Notes: a model not told the origin generated them from the sequence alone. Counted from the first letter of the stretch, positions 21,977 through 34,961 are shown. The stretch: DNA of 64,000 nucleotides from Epiperipatus broadwayi (GCA_028023455.1 JAQFVV010006246.1:733501-797500), one strand, 5' to 3'. Numbers and translations: made by a program.

Positions 21977-23111
21977 CAGTGTTTCCCAACCTGTGGTACG
22001 CTACACGGAAAATAATCAATAATGGCAGACATAAAAAAAAAAAAAAATCATAAAAATATCATAGAAATGTTTTTTCCTATAATTCATAAAAATTATTTTA
22101 ATTAATAATATTATCCAGTAAAGTTGTTAATATGTACAGTCGATAACGATCTTTAATGTTAATGATAAAATTGAACGTATGATTAAGAAATTAGATTTTT
22201 GGAAACAGTGTATCGAAAACAATCAACTGAAAGTGTTCAAAACTCTACATATTTTTTTGTTTGAAAATAAGGTTAGTCTGTCTCAAGATAGAAAATATAA
22301 TAGCACATTTAACAGGATTAAAATTGCCTTTCATGGAATATTTTTCAAAAACCGAAAACACAAATGATAATTGGATTTCAAACCTCTTCTATGAAGAAAA
22401 TTTAGAAAAAGCTACATTATTATCAATAAAGGATAAAGAAAAGTTAATAGAATTATCATGTAACAGAACTTTACAAGTAGAATTCAAATGACACAATCTA
22501 ATTAATTTTTGATTAAACATTAAAGAATGAACAACTTTCTACGAAAGCTCTTAAATTATTATTACCGTTTATTAGTACGGAATTAGTAGAAAGAGTTTTT
22601 TCTTCATATATTTTTTAAAAAAATAAGTATTGAAACAGATTGAATGCTATTTTTGAACCAAATGTCAAAAAATTATGTTCTTCGAAACAAGCACAAGGAT
22701 CTCATTAAATTTATTTTATAAAAATATTTGATTATGATAAGAAAATATGTTAATTGTTTTTTTATAATTTTGTGTTTTTATTAAAACCATTTATTAGTAA
22801 ACAAAATATGACAAAATAGTAGATAAATATGAAACTTTGAACAAATACATACATATATATATATGTTACAGTGAATTTATAATTTCAGTGAGTTTATAAT
22901 CAGGCGTGACGTTTAGGTGTGTTTCAATGTAATTTGTCTCATTATGTGATGTGAATATATACATGGTCACCCTATAATATTTATAATGCAAATAAAATAA
23001 CACACTCACAATAACAAATTTCATGAAATACAATAATTTTTATGAAGTGGTATGATTTAGCGTGATGTACTACCAAGTGGTACGTGAGCCAAAAAAGGTT
23101 GGGAAATGCTG
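21977..23111 (+). mobile_element. hAT DNA transposon, internally deleted
   Basis: The element starts CAGTGTTTCCCAACCTGTGG and ends, read from the other side, CAGCATTTCCCAACCTTTTT. These hAT termini also share the subterminal GTGGTAC on both sides. An exact 8-base duplication CTTTACAA flanks it, the hallmark of hAT insertion. At 1,135 bp it is far shorter than an autonomous copy and contains only the C-terminal part of the transposase. It sits inside the CUB intron. Confidence 0.95.
22170..22725 (+). pseudogene. hAT transposase C-terminal remnant (ZBED5-like)
   Basis: Overlapping frames read a diverged hAT transposase: MIKKLDFWKQCIENNQ, then FENKVSLSQD, then NTNDNWISNLFYEENLEKA and LSIKDKEKLIELSCNRTLQ, the region before the dimerisation domain. 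After more stops comes KALKLLLPFIST-E-LVERVFS (about 22540-22600), the hAT C-terminal dimerisation motif. The BED finger and catalytic centre are missing and several frameshifts and stops are present. It is similar to the transposases from which vertebrate ZBED5-type genes arose. Non-functional here. Confidence 0.8.
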
Positions 23112-23119
23112 CTTTACAA
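23112..23119. repeat. 8-bp target-site duplication of hAT element, right copy
   Basis: CTTTACAA immediately after the element end at 23111. Confidence 0.95.
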
Positions 23120-23274
23120 TAATAATGGAACCACAGACTTTTTTTTCTATTGTTTAATTATATAAATTAAATGACATTAGCTAAAATCCTTTTCACAAAG
23201 AAAATGCATATTTATTTTAATGAGATAAAATTTAGTGTTTGAATTAATGTAGCATATTTACATCGCAATTTCAC

Positions 23275-26118
23275 ACAATTGATTATGTATTGGTAGAGAA
23301 AGAGGGAATGAATAAAATACAGAAATTAAGGTGTTTGATAATGAAGAGAGAGTATGTAATAGCGATCATAACTTTATTGTAATAGAAATGGTTAGTAATG
23401 TGATGGAGGATAAAAATAAAGGTAGAAACAATAGTGAAAGATGTTGACCGAGAATGAATGATAAGAATAAGTTGGAAGAGTATAAAATAAAAGTTGAAGA
23501 AGCCATGGAACAGTTGGTTGAGAGTGAGTATAAGGACTGCTGTGGTGAAATAGAAAAGTGGCAAATAGGGTTTTAGTTGAGAATATGCAGAAGAATAAAA
23601 GTAATAAAAATAGGAGTTAGTAAAAGTGTAAAAGAGAGGAAAGAAGCATGCAGAAAATATAAAGTGTGCTATTAAGAACAAAGAAAGTGAAAATGATATT
23701 AATGCTAAATGGGGAAAGTACTTAGAAAAGAAGAAGTTGGATAAAATGGATAGTTGTAGAGAGAGGATGAAGTTGAATAGTAAATTATTGGAGGATATTA
23801 ATAAAAGTGGAAGAGATGGAAGTAAAAAATTTTGGAATTACATTAAAATGAGAAATGTAGGAGAAAGGGAGATAGTATTAATAGATAATGAGGCAATAGA
23901 GTGTAGCTCTAGAGAAGAGTTAGAGAGAATCTTAAATAGATATGTAATGGATATAGAAAAGATGTTAGATGTGAAGGACTTAGTGATAGAAAACATGAAA
24001 GCATTTAGTAATGGGAATATTAGGTTCACAAAAAATGAAGTGAATGAGGCAGGAAAGAGACTGAAAAGTGGAAAGGCAAGGGGTTTAGATGGATGGGCAG
24101 AAGATATGGTAATGAATTTAGGACATAGAGCAAAAGCAAAGTTATTATCATGTTTTAATAAGATGGCACAGAAGAGAGTTTTTCCGGGTAGTTGGAGTAA
24201 TACAAAAATAAGATTATCATTTAAAGGAAAGGATAAGGATCATAGAAAGTTAAATAATTATAGATTGATAGTGGTAACATCAGTTTTATATAAAGTGTTC
24301 TCATATACGGTAGCTGGAAGAGTTGTAAAATGGATGGAAGAGAATAATGTAGTGGGGGAAATGCAAGGAGATTTTAGGTCAGATAAGCATATACGAGATA
24401 GTTTGTTTGTAGTTACACAACTTATGGAGATGAGTAGGAATTCAGGTAGATCATTATATATGTTTTATAGATATAGAGAAAGCATATGATAGAGTAAATA
24501 GAAATAGATTATGGGTAAGGTTTAAGCAAATTTGGGAATGGATGAAGCTTTAGTAAATATTATTAAGAAATTATATGGAAATAATTATTATACTTATCAA
24601 TTAGGGGATATAGAATCAGTTAAAGTTAAAAATGGGGTGGGATTAAGGCAAGAATGCCCTATGTCACCTATTTTGTTTTTGTTGTATTTGAGTAAAATGG
24701 AGAAAGCAATAGAAAGACTAGGAAGAGGGATAGAGATACCGTTAATAGGTGGCAAGGAAGTATATACTTTGTCAGGTCTTTTTTTGCAGATATCTTTTTG
24801 TGTGCAGAAAGAAGAGAAGATATGGAAATTATGTTGAGGATATGTGCAAGGGTGGGTAAAGAGATGGGGATTAAATTTAGTGAAGAAAAATTAAATATAA
24901 TGATGGTTAATACTAGGGAAAGAGAAGACATAGAATTGTTATTGGGGGATATAAAGTTAAGGGTGGTGGATAGATATAGGTATTTGGGAATCATCTTATG
25001 TAATCAGTAAAATTGCTTGGATGAATGGGAAAAAATTAGTAAATGAAGCAAAGAAAAGAAAGGGTTTGGTAAAGAAACTAACAGTATTTTCATATAATAA
25101 ATTTGATGTAGCTAGAATTGTATAAAACGGAGTTGCAGTAGCAGGTTAACATATGGTAATGATGCATTATGGGTTAATAAAAGGGTTTTAGATTATTTAG
25201 AGAAAGTACAAAGGGACGTAGGAAGACATGCATTAGATGCAGAGATGCGGACAGCAAAGGAGGCAATTCAAGAAAAATGGAATGGTCAAATTTTTATATG
25301 AGAGATGCAAAAAGTAAAATGAAAATTGTTGGTATGTTGCAGTTTATGGATAGTAAAAGAATAGCCAAAATAATGTTTAATTGGGTTATCAGTAAAGGGC
25401 AGGTAACAAGATGGGTGAGAAAGATAATATGGTATGCAAAAGATTTGGATAAAGAATTTATATCAGTATACTTGTATAAAAGGTGGGATGATTATGTTAG
25501 GAGGATTGTTGAGTGTTATAGTGTTAAGGAATGGGATAAAAGAATAGATGCATTAATAAAAAATAGGAAGGTGGAGAGATGGAGAACTAGTATGGAGGGT
25601 AAGAAGAGTTTAAATATATATAAAAGTAAACGGAACATTGGATGCAAGTTAATTTATGATAATAGTAAGGAAAGTAGTTTATTGTTTAAGGCTCAAATGG
25701 GATCTTTAGCAACAAGAGAACATACATGTAAATGGAAAACTATGGATGACTTAGTGTGCAACTTGTGTAAGGAAGTTATAGAAAATATTAGGCATCTGTT
25801 GATTGAATGTAAATGCTTGAAAGCAGAAAGGGTACAGATAATGAAGTTATGGGAGAATAGATATGAACAAAGTGATTATACCTAAAGTGAGTTATTGTTT
25901 TTTATGCTGGGTTTGCAAAAAGATAAGGAGGATTTAGATACAAAGGCCATAGAGTTGACAAAGATTATGCTGTGAAATGAGATGGGGCAGAATATGGGAA
26001 GACTTAGAGTGGGGAATGGAAAATAAAGTGGCTAACAGGTTTATCTGGGCATAATTTCTGAGATATACTTGACTTCGTTTAAGGAGAAGCCAAAATACAT
26101 CACATCACATCAATATCT
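23275..26118 (+). pseudogene. APE-type non-LTR retrotransposon (LINE), 5'-truncated
   Basis: A broken LINE with, in order: the last part of an APE endonuclease (DYVLVEKE then SDHNFIVIEM, the SDH motif, 23280-23400); a linker; the reverse transcriptase from 23737 (LKSGKARGLDGWAEDM, YRLIVVTSVLYKVFS, MQGDFRSDKHIRDSLFVV; motif A ADIEKAYDR-like FIDIEKAYD in a shifted frame near 24465; GVGLRQECPMSPILF; motif C FADIF near 24790, where the second Asp is lost; KYLGIIL-like YRYLGIIL); and a C-terminal domain (25277-25885) ending CNLCKEVIENIRHLLIEC, a C-C-H-C zinc-binding motif. The 3' tail is (ACATC)n at 26092-26113. Such C-terminal zinc motifs occur in several APE-type clades, and I cannot choose one. 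At least four frameshifts or stops make it inactive. Confidence 0.85.
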
Positions 26119-26639
26119 AGTCTAATGCTTTAACCTGCCCCCTACTGCTTTATTTTTTTTGAACCATCTTGTTATCCATCCAATCACATATCACAAAAAT
26201 GACAGCCACAAACCCTGAACAATATATTTATTTTTACAAAAATATTACTTCTCTCCTTTTTTATTTTTAACTAATTAGAAAAATCAATCAAACTCATTTT
26301 ATTAAGAAAATAACTTTTATAATTATTTTTCTTTTTTTAATTAATTCTAAAACATTATAATCCTTTAATTACACTTTGATTTGAATAACATTACTTTTTT
26401 AGAGAGATAAAAGGAAAAATAAAAAACAACTTTAATTCACATCAGAATTCAAAATGTTAAAACCTTATTTTTTTTTTACTTTTTTTTTAAAAACTGTGAA
26501 CCATTATTGAAAAATGTACCTGTTTATTGACCTCACAACGTTGGCACAAATCAAGTTCAAAAACGATAGATATAATTACTAAAGTGAAAGGAAAAAAATA
26601 TTTATTTTATTTTTATTGTTTGAATATTTTTCTTTCTTT

Positions 26640-27535
26640 TTTACAATCATCCTTAAAAAAACATTACTCTTCTGTTAAGAGTCCAAATCTCAGATCTCTA
26701 AGTAAAAACTGGTAAAACGCATTCATTAAAAACCTTTTTTTTTTTCAAATGTGTAGGCATATTTACTATTAATATTAAGCTATTTCTACCAAAAACCTTC
26801 CAACAAAGCTTAATTCTATGATTTATTTCATCTATTATGTTTCTGTCTGAAGTAATAATCTGACCAAAATAGTTGTAATTGTTAACTTTTAACTCATTTC
26901 ATCTTTTAAAAAAATTATTTGAGCATTACTTTATCTTTAATTCTATTTTTTTACTTCCATCTGATAATTCTTGCAACACTTTCTGAAGCTATAAAGCATT
27001 ATTGAAAAAAACATCTACAAAATGTAGATGACTTAAATAATCTACATTTATTTTTATTTTCTTAGCTTCCCAATTTAATTGACAAAATACTTTTTACAAA
27101 ACTGCTATAATTTTTTTTGGAAATATGGAGTCATCTTGTCATACATCCTTCCTCAATGCTAATTTTTTTAGTATAATTATGTAGTCTCATTGTTGTTGAT
27201 GTATAAATATTCTTCAGAATATGACAATATCCTGGATCTACATCCAATGCTATAATCACTGAAGATGCTTAAAGAATAAAATGTCTTTTTATAAACTACA
27301 AATCCAAATCATAAATGGCAACTCATATTTATTGATCTTTTCTATAAATTTTCTCCATACTTGGACATAATATACTGCACTACAACCACTTTTAAATCTA
27401 ACTTGTTCTTTTGTTTGATGAAAATCCAAAGTTCTCTGTAGATAAGTTATAATTATTTTAGTAAAAGAGGGTGGTAAATAAAGCATTGTGTAACAGTAGT
27501 AACATGCGTGGATCATTTAATATTATTTTATATAC
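26640..27535 (-). pseudogene. RTE retrotransposon fragment, minus strand
   Basis: A minus-strand copy related to the RTE at 14.6-16.1 kb. The open frame at 27289-27516 reads KIIITYLQRTLDFHQTKEQV then RFKSGCSAVYYVQ, aligning with the other copy. Downstream pieces include DDSIFP, DYLSHLHFVD (motif C region), LQELSDGSKKI and NHRIKL. The antisense of the plus-strand frame 26527-26715 corresponds to the PVLTYGSETLTFNR region. Both ends are truncated and the copy is heavily frameshifted. Confidence 0.75.
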
Positions 27536-27576
27536 ACTTGGCAATACAATAAGAAATATTGATTACATTTTTAATA

Positions 27577-27800
27577 TAAAAACAGCACATTGTAGAAAAA
27601 GTACAATAATCCAATGAAAAAATATGGCAGGGAATGGAACACATGGAAGAGATACAATTAGACATGGTGCTGGAATAGTTACATTTTCAATTTAAAAATG
27701 AGACATTATAGAAAAAGTACAACTCAATGAAAAGATATGATAGGGAATGGAACACATGGAATGGATACAATTAGACATGGTGCTGGAATAGTTTAGAAAG
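27577..27800. repeat. Tandem duplication, ~115-bp unit, two copies
   Basis: Two successive units share TAGAAAAAGTACAA, AGGGAATGGAACACATGGAA and ATACAATTAGACATGGTGCT followed by GGAATAGTT. Copies begin near 27577 and 27693. No coding sense. Confidence 0.85.
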
Positions 27801-28350
27801 AAAAGTTGTTTGCAGAGAAAATTAAAAGATGCCATTACAAAATGTCAAACAGAAAACTAGACTGGCCTATCTTTATCATATAAAAATACAACTAGAACAC
27901 CATCTCTTTTTCATAAATTTAATTGCATGTCACACTTCTTCATTTAAAATTCTGAGCAATTCAGAATATCTAGTAATTGTTGGGAATATTTTTTTTGTTC
28001 TCTAATGCTACATTCCAGTTGTCTCATTGAAAAATGCTTGCAAAAACACAAACTCATGATTAAAAGAGAGAAAACAGATGTATTTAAGGTAGAAGACCAT
28101 GTATGTGTCAATGAATATATGTTCAATTGAGAAAATACAAAAATATTGGATAGAGAAAAAATGATACAAAGAAGAAAATTTAAAAAAAAACTGCTCACAT
28201 GACAATGGCAAAAAAATCCCATAAGCCAACTTACTGTGACTATTCATAATGTATGGAAACCACTAATCAACTTTGTTCTTAGGAAAAAGTGGAGAAATCA
28301 GGAGGAACCTCATAGATAAGTATATGAAATTACTACAGACTGTTGCCTTT

Positions 28351-28530
28351 GGCAGGATGGCTCAGTTGGTTAGAGCATTAACTTAAAATTCAATACTCAA
28401 GAATCTAAGGATCCATGTTCAAATCCCATGCTAGTACTGTCACTGGTCAGACAAGCACCACCTGAAGAAGAGAAGAGAATTATACTGCTTGAAATGTTGT
28501 GCATATACTAACCTATTTGATGTGCTATTA
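28351..28530 (+). mobile_element. tRNA-derived SINE
   Basis: Begins GGCAGGATGGCTCAGTTGGT with an A-box (TGGCTCAGTTGG, 28358-28369), and has a B-box GTTCAAATCCC at 28417-28427. That is the internal Pol III promoter layout of a tRNA. An insertion between anticodon and T arms and an unrelated 3' body (ACCACCTGAAGAAGAG ... TTGAAATGTTGTGCATA) show it is a SINE and not a tRNA gene. I found no clean target duplication; the 3' boundary is approximate. Confidence 0.8.
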
Positions 28531-29914
28531 CTAACAGTTGAATGTATTTGGAATATTTAAATGAAGTTAAATTTTTTAAAAGACATTCAATACACATATT
28601 AGATGATAGAAATAGTCCAATATAAAAATCCAATTAAGCTTAATTTAACTTTATTTGAGCCTTTTTGAATTCTACTCTTACATTTTTTATAATTTCTTGG
28701 TCAATTAAATCTCCATAAAAGGTTACAAAAAGTAATATGGACATATCATAATGATTTATTAAACCCTCACAACATACAAAAGCAAGATTTAAAATAATTG
28801 CAAAACATTGTGAAAAAAAATAGTCAAAACACTATTCTAATTTCCAAAGGAGAGAATAAATCAGAGTTCTGATAAATTTAAGTGTGGATGACAATAAAGT
28901 GGAATTTGGAGATATTTGAGCAAAGCCAGAAGAAAAGGATGGAAAATATGCAATAGCTAAAGAATATCATTTTCAGAAATATAAGAAAATTAGTTTATAT
29001 TGTAATAAAGAAAAAGAGTGGGGAAGAGGGAAATTTATAAAATCAAAAGATGATAAAAAATAATATTAAGAATGTAAAATTTTAATTCATTCAAAGAATT
29101 AGTCTAACATTTATCCTTATTTTGGAAATATAATATTATTTGAATTCCATTGCTTAATGTGTAATAAAATTACCCCCCCATCTATACATTGGAGCTTTTC
29201 ATGTTCCATTATAATATGATTACTAATATTGAAATTAGGGGAACTCTCATATAATTAAAATGCTGTCAGAATGCAATTTAATCCAAAGAGTATATCTGAT
29301 TTTATTTTTATTATATTACTTGCATTAGTTTTTAATTAGTTATCACAAACTTCATTTGATCCATTAATGACATAACACTACATTTACAATTAATTAACAT
29401 AGGTAAAAATGTATCTGAAATAGATTCATACATATAAGTCTATTTCAAATATATTGTTTATAAATGCACTTTTTATGAATTTCAGGTCAATATCTTTATT
29501 TAAAGATACAAAGTAGTTGGTTGGATATTCTTTTGCAAAGTATTTGTTTCTTTGTGTATCAAAGAAAAAGTAGAACTGAGGTTCAGTCTTATTGATATAC
29601 ATGCTAGAAATTATATTCACAATTTTAAAAGATGTATATATTTTAAATACCATTAAAATTTCCATATTGTTGTTTGGATAGCTAGTGAAAACTTCTTTGT
29701 TCAAGTTAATAATATTAATGAAATAGAATTGAATGAATTGTGCTTTGAATCTGTATTAATACATAAGTGGCAATTGCCATTCAAGTAAGTTGAAAACAAA
29801 AAAAAATTAAATTCTTTTAAATAGATCCGTTTGATTTTAATAAGATGGCTGTTTGTTCCCATGCTGTATTTACAAACATGTCAGCAAATTCAGATTGCCA
29901 CTAAATAGTTTTTT

Positions 29915-30155
29915 GTAATATGATAAATGCTGCATTAAAAATCAAAAAAATAGTTTTTTTAACCACAAATTTGAATTGATATATTTTATTTCAAATAAAA
30001 GTGGGGAAGTGCCAATCATAAATTAATAAATTTAATTATTATTTAATTTATAAATACCACTCTCCACTTTTATTTGAAGTTAAACATGGCTATTTAAATT
30101 GTGATTGTAAAAACTATATATTTTTTGGTTTTTAATGCATTTCTTATCAAGTTAA
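29915..30155. mobile_element. Foldback MITE-like element, ~240 bp
   Basis: A nearly complete imperfect palindrome. Paired segments are TGATAAATGCTGCATTAAAA with TTTTTAATGCATTTCTTATC, AACCACAAATTTGAAT with ATTTAAATTGTGATT, and TTTCAAATAAAAGTGGGGA with TCTCCACTTTTATTTGAAG. About 50 AT-rich bases form the centre. No coding capacity. The family is not identified. Confidence 0.75.
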
Positions 30156-30754
30156 ATAAAATCATGTTTATAAAATATTTTTATATGTTTTGTGGAATCA
30201 TGATATCCACTATATTTTGTTTCAAGCTTCCCTTACATACAACATATAACTCTGTAATTGTTTATGATTTGTTGATGAACTTGATTGGATTAAAACACAT
30301 TTTGTTTATTAAACCATAGGTGTATTTTGCTTTTCAACACATCCTTGTACATATAATACAGACACTTTTTATATGTATAGTGTGCATATATAAATTGAAA
30401 TTATAGTAAACACAAAAAATTTTAAATATATAATAATTGCTATTAAGAATAAATTGGGAGGTCATATTTTTCAATGAAAAAATAAGAATAAAGAGATAAT
30501 GTCTAACTTTTACCACAATTAAATATGCTCTGGGTAGCATTGTGTTTTTTTTTCAATAACTTTTTATTATTATAGAAAAATAAACTACAATTGTTTTGTT
30601 TCAATGTTTTTAAGGCAGTATTAACTTTAATTATGTTCTAGAATTTTAAAAACTTTTATTCAAAGAAAATATTTTATTACCTGAAATATTGTACATCAAA
30701 TAAAGTTAATAAAGAAAGAATGAACACATATGGCACTCTGAAATAAAAAAAATA

Positions 30755-30808
30755 GCTGCTGGCATATTATAAAATTTGTAAGTAAATTTTATAACATGTC
30801 AGCAACCA
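30755..30808. repeat. Short perfect-type hairpin
   Basis: GCTGGCATATTATAAAATTT and AAATTTTATAACATGTCAGC pair around a 6-base loop. Probably a relic of a MITE. Confidence 0.7.
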
Positions 30809-32399
30809 TTTATTTATTTACAAATTTTAATTTTTTTAAATCTGATTCCAGACAGCAATCACAGAGAGACAAATGACTACTTGTATATTGTAAAATGCCT
30901 TAAATTTATAAATTTTAACATTTTTTTGGTTTGTTTATTTACATTTTTGTTTGTTTACATTTTTGGAAGGATAATGTATAACTAAAGTTATGTATATTGA
31001 TATAATGCAGTTTAAGACTTCACTGTGTTATTTTATTAGTTAATAGAAATTTTATAACTTTTATCTAATTATTCACATTCAAATTTAAAAGTAAGAATGT
31101 AAATAATGTTGCTATATATTTTAGTTTGAAAATGGAATTCAGATGCATTAAATGTTATAATGATAACATTTAAAAAACATATGAAAGAAATTAAGATTTT
31201 CTTTCATTTATTATTTTTAATTAACTATAAATTCTTGTTAATTAGTCATAAAATTTAGTAAAATTATATTTAAAAAATATACTGCTATCTTATGTATTAC
31301 TGAAAATGTACCAAACTGATATCACACATTTTGTCCACCAACATTAGATTAAACAATGAGCTGGACAACTCTAAAATATTTTATTTTCATATTGCTTTAT
31401 TATTGATATATAACACATGTTCAAAATTTGAAGAAACTCCATTTGAGAGAAGTATCTTAAAAATCTATTACAAGATTTATCATGGACCAACAAACAAAAT
31501 GGCATACATTTTTACTTATGACATATTCATATTCATTATGCAATTTTTAACATTAATATATTTTTTTCATTTTTGATACATTTTAAACTTTTTGCATACT
31601 ATTCAATTTTTTTTATTATAACAATTAAAATAATTTGTAAAATTTCATTATTAGCATTTTTTATTTATGCAAAATTCTGATAAAGCATCATATTTTACTG
31701 TTATTATTTAAGTGTTCATAATCTAATTTACTATATTTTTTCTTTTGTCATAATAAATATCCACCTACAAACATTGTCATTGGATTACTGTTTAACTTTT
31801 ATTGATTCTGCAGAAGAGTTCTGTTTAATCCCTTCTGTAAGCATGAACCAGAATCTTCTGCATATGAGTCAGTTGTGTCATTGCTACACCAGTAGCTTAA
31901 TTAATTTATCTTGTTTTTGTGTAGTAATAACTCTATTTATAGTTGAAATAAATTACTAAATCTTTATTATATCTTTTATATCAATGGTGTGCAATCTTTT
32001 TAAATTTATGAACCCATTTTTACATCTTTGATTTCCTTTCTTGGACAAAAAATGTATCTAATCCATTATTTATTTTTATCATGCCTAAATTACAAGTAAA
32101 ATAAAATCCATATTTTCTCTATTGACTGATTGATGAATGTATGAAGGTTTGTCTGATGCCATGTGTCAACTTATGTTTATGTGAAGGAAGTAATTCCACC
32201 ATTAATAAAAATGCTTAGAAAAAAATCAGTACATGTACTTTTAACCACAGAGATATAGCACATGTTTCACAGTAGTTTCCCAGACAGCTGCAGAAACATG
32301 ATTCTTAATTTGGAAATAAGGCACTCTCTGTTTTAATAGTTTGTCAATCCCTTAATGTAGATTAGATGAACAACATACTCAGCAATGTTTAGTAAAAAA

Positions 32400-32965
32400 T
32401 ATATATTTACATGAAATCTTAAAAAAATTGTTAAAGCAATCAATTAAAAAAGTATATCATAAATATTATATTTAATAAAAAAAATATTACAAAAATGACT
32501 AGCTCAAAGGCCAGTGTTTTTGCATTCAGACACTAATACAATGGTAATTATTAATAAAGCTAAAAAAAACTATTGTTTGTTCATGACACTGTTAAATATT
32601 GATTTAAATTTTTCATTCAAAGAGCACTCCAGTAAATATATAGTTGCACCTTAATGCTGTGAAATACAACAGGTATTTTAAAAATATACATTTTAATTAA
32701 GTTTTATTAAAATTTGAAACTTTATTTATATAATATTAAAATATTTTTTTTAATTTACATTAAATCTTAAAAAAAGTTTGCTAAAGCAAACAATTATTAC
32801 AAAACAGCAGGCTGAAAGCCCATGTTTTTATATTCTGCCATAACAATGATCTTTCAAGCCAGTGAACAATCCTCACATTCAAAATCTTTTGTTTAATTTA
32901 CATTAAATCTTTAACAAAATTTGTTAAAGCAACCAATTAAAAAACACCAGACTGCATATATCTTT
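32400..32965. repeat. Diverged three-copy repeat
   Basis: A block like TTTACATTAAATCTTAAAAA followed by TTGTTAAAGCAAmCAATTA occurs near 32405, 32752 and 32893. The first two are each followed by a related CAAAGGCCAGTGTTTTT / GAAAGCCCATGTTTTTATAT segment. Spacing is uneven (about 347 and 141 bases). No frame. Confidence 0.6.
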
Positions 32966-34789
32966 TATTAATAATAAAATAATAATAGTTTAAATTAAAA
33001 TATAAATTTATATTTTTTAATATTTTTTAGTTTTAATTGCATGTGATTTGAAATGAAAAATTTGCAACTAATCATGTACTCACACAAAAAAATATACATA
33101 CAAAAACAATTTATTTTCATGTGACTTTTATCTATTTCTTAATGTGGTGTGGTGGAACTGTAAACAATAAGTTGCACAGAACTGTTTTTCATGAGTGACT
33201 ACAGAGTTGTTAATATTATTTTGACATTTTGTAATAAAGTTTATAAATGATTAATATTATTTATAAATCATCTTATTATCATAGTTTTCTTGGCTGTTTT
33301 TTTGTAACATATAGTATTCAAGTACAGAATTCATATTCTATTAGTCAACTTTATCAAATAGTATCATGTACCATAGGACTTTTTTTATTATTTGATTATA
33401 TGACTTACTAAAACAATTAATTAAAGTGTCTAAGTTTATCAGCTCAAAATATAAAATTTATTACCTATCAACAAATGCAATGATGGATAATCAGACTGAT
33501 TTATAAAATATGTGGATCCCTTCCAGTTCTAGCATTTCCAATGAATATCAAATTCTGAGCAATAAGCTTTTGATTAAAAAAGACAAGTTTCTTTTATTAT
33601 TTTCAACTTTTGAAAATTTTAAGTTAGTTTCCATAAATATCACATTCATTGCATTCAAACATTTTTTTCAAGTAAATATTTTTTATTTTGTTTATGATAT
33701 TTTATCTTTTAAGGGTGTAATCTCCCCTAAATAATAATAAAATAAATCCTAAGATATTATTTAGAGTTTTGCTGAGGTTAATTAATATTCATTTTATTAA
33801 TACAATCATTTCCCACGTTTTCAATAAAAATTAATGAAGACTTATTGAATGAGGCTAAGACATCTTTCACTATTTTTATAAACAGTAGCTATATAGCATA
33901 GCTAAATCATATAAAGAATTTCTGTTTATGAAAACTGAAATGAGATTCTGTGAATGGAAAAATGATATTTAATATTTTGAACATGATTAAACTAATTAAT
34001 GGTGAACTTCTGTTGTCCACAATTATTTAGTATAAATGTTTGTAAAATCTCTGAATAAAGAAAATTTAAATAACTTATATGTTACTGTAACTATTATTAT
34101 TTTGTCGTCTCTACATTATTTTTGAACATTTAAAAGAAAATTATATATGTGTATTTTTTTTTTTAAATTAAAATTATGGGAGAAAATGAAGATGATTTTT
34201 TGATTAAAAATTTTACTGATACTTTTAATTTAATGCTTTCGTGAAGACATATTAAAGATTTTCAATGAAATAAATATTACATCAACTGATAAAATTTTAA
34301 TCTCAGTGTGTTTTTTTTTTTTTTGTAGTATTTTTTTTTTTTTTTTCAAAATCTCTATTGCTATCTTCTAGCATTTTAATACTAGTGAAGATGATCAATT
34401 TAGTATAGAAAACAATCTTGTATATTATTTTTATTCTTTAAGGAAATTCTGGTGTTAAATATCATTCATTAATTATAAGAAAGCAAAGACTAGCAATATT
34501 TAATCAATATTTGTGGCAATTGTTCTAATATAAAGATAAACCTCCTCTACCATTTTTCACACTCACCATTTTTTGCACAATATGATATGCTTTTAGTGAT
34601 ATTTATTTTTAATTTTTATTTTATTAATGAATCATTAATCAATATTTATGAAATCACTTTTTTGTAGGTTTAGTTTTCTTTAAAGTTTGATTTATTAGGG
34701 CTTTTAATAAGTACACTTCAATAATAAGTGTTATGTTTATAATAAATAATTATTGATTTCAAATAATTTATTTACTTACAATTATTTAG

Positions 34790-34961
34790 ATATATGGTGG
34801 GCCAGATGACACATCACCATTGCTATCAAGATTATGTCACGATCACTACTTACCTGATATAAAATTTAATTCAATAGGTAATAATATGCTTATAAGATTC
34901 AAGAGTGGTAATAGAATTACTGGCAAAGGATTCCAGGCAAACTATACATCTATAAATGAAG
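34790..34961 (+). CDS. CUB-domain exon B (second half of CUB domain)
   Basis: Follows acceptor ...AATTATTTAG and ends GAAG|GTAAAA, leaving in phase 1. The peptide starts IYGGPDDTSPLLSRLCHDHY, carrying the fourth CUB cysteine, then IGNNMLIRFKSG and ITGKGFQANYTSINEG, the closing strands of the domain. Together with exon A it makes a CUB domain of ~118 residues coded by a phase 1-1 module. The Asp that completes the calcium site in many CUBs (FKSD) is Gly here (FKSG), consistent with the changed site in exon A. Multi-CUB proteins such as cubilin, tolloid-type proteases or CUB-containing receptors are possible parents; the sequence does not decide between them. No further exon was recognised downstream in this window. 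Confidence 0.9.

Larger units (their letters stand above)
19764..34789 (+). other. 15-kb intron between the two CUB exons
   Basis: GT at 19764-19765 and AG at 34788-34789 bracket 15,026 bases. Joining the flanking exons gives YDVLE|IYGGPDD, the exact CUB continuation in phase 0. The intron has accumulated a retrozyme-like fragment, a hAT element, an APE-type LINE, an antisense RTE fragment, tandem repeats, a SINE and foldback sequences, all listed separately. The remaining parts (19800-20483, 20677-21968, 28535-29914, 30145-30750, 30810-32400, 32960-34700) are AT-rich with poly-A/T runs and no recognisable gene. Confidence 0.85.

Noticed and set aside
23283-23681. 132-codon minus-strand open frame, and others at 23838-24029 and 24668-24994
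   Set aside because: They lie antisense to the LINE reading frame and are low-complexity Phe/Leu/Ile/Ser translations expected from purine-rich coding DNA.
28351-28440. tRNA gene
   Set aside because: A- and B-boxes are present but the anticodon arm and acceptor pairing are not, and there is a SINE-type 3' body.
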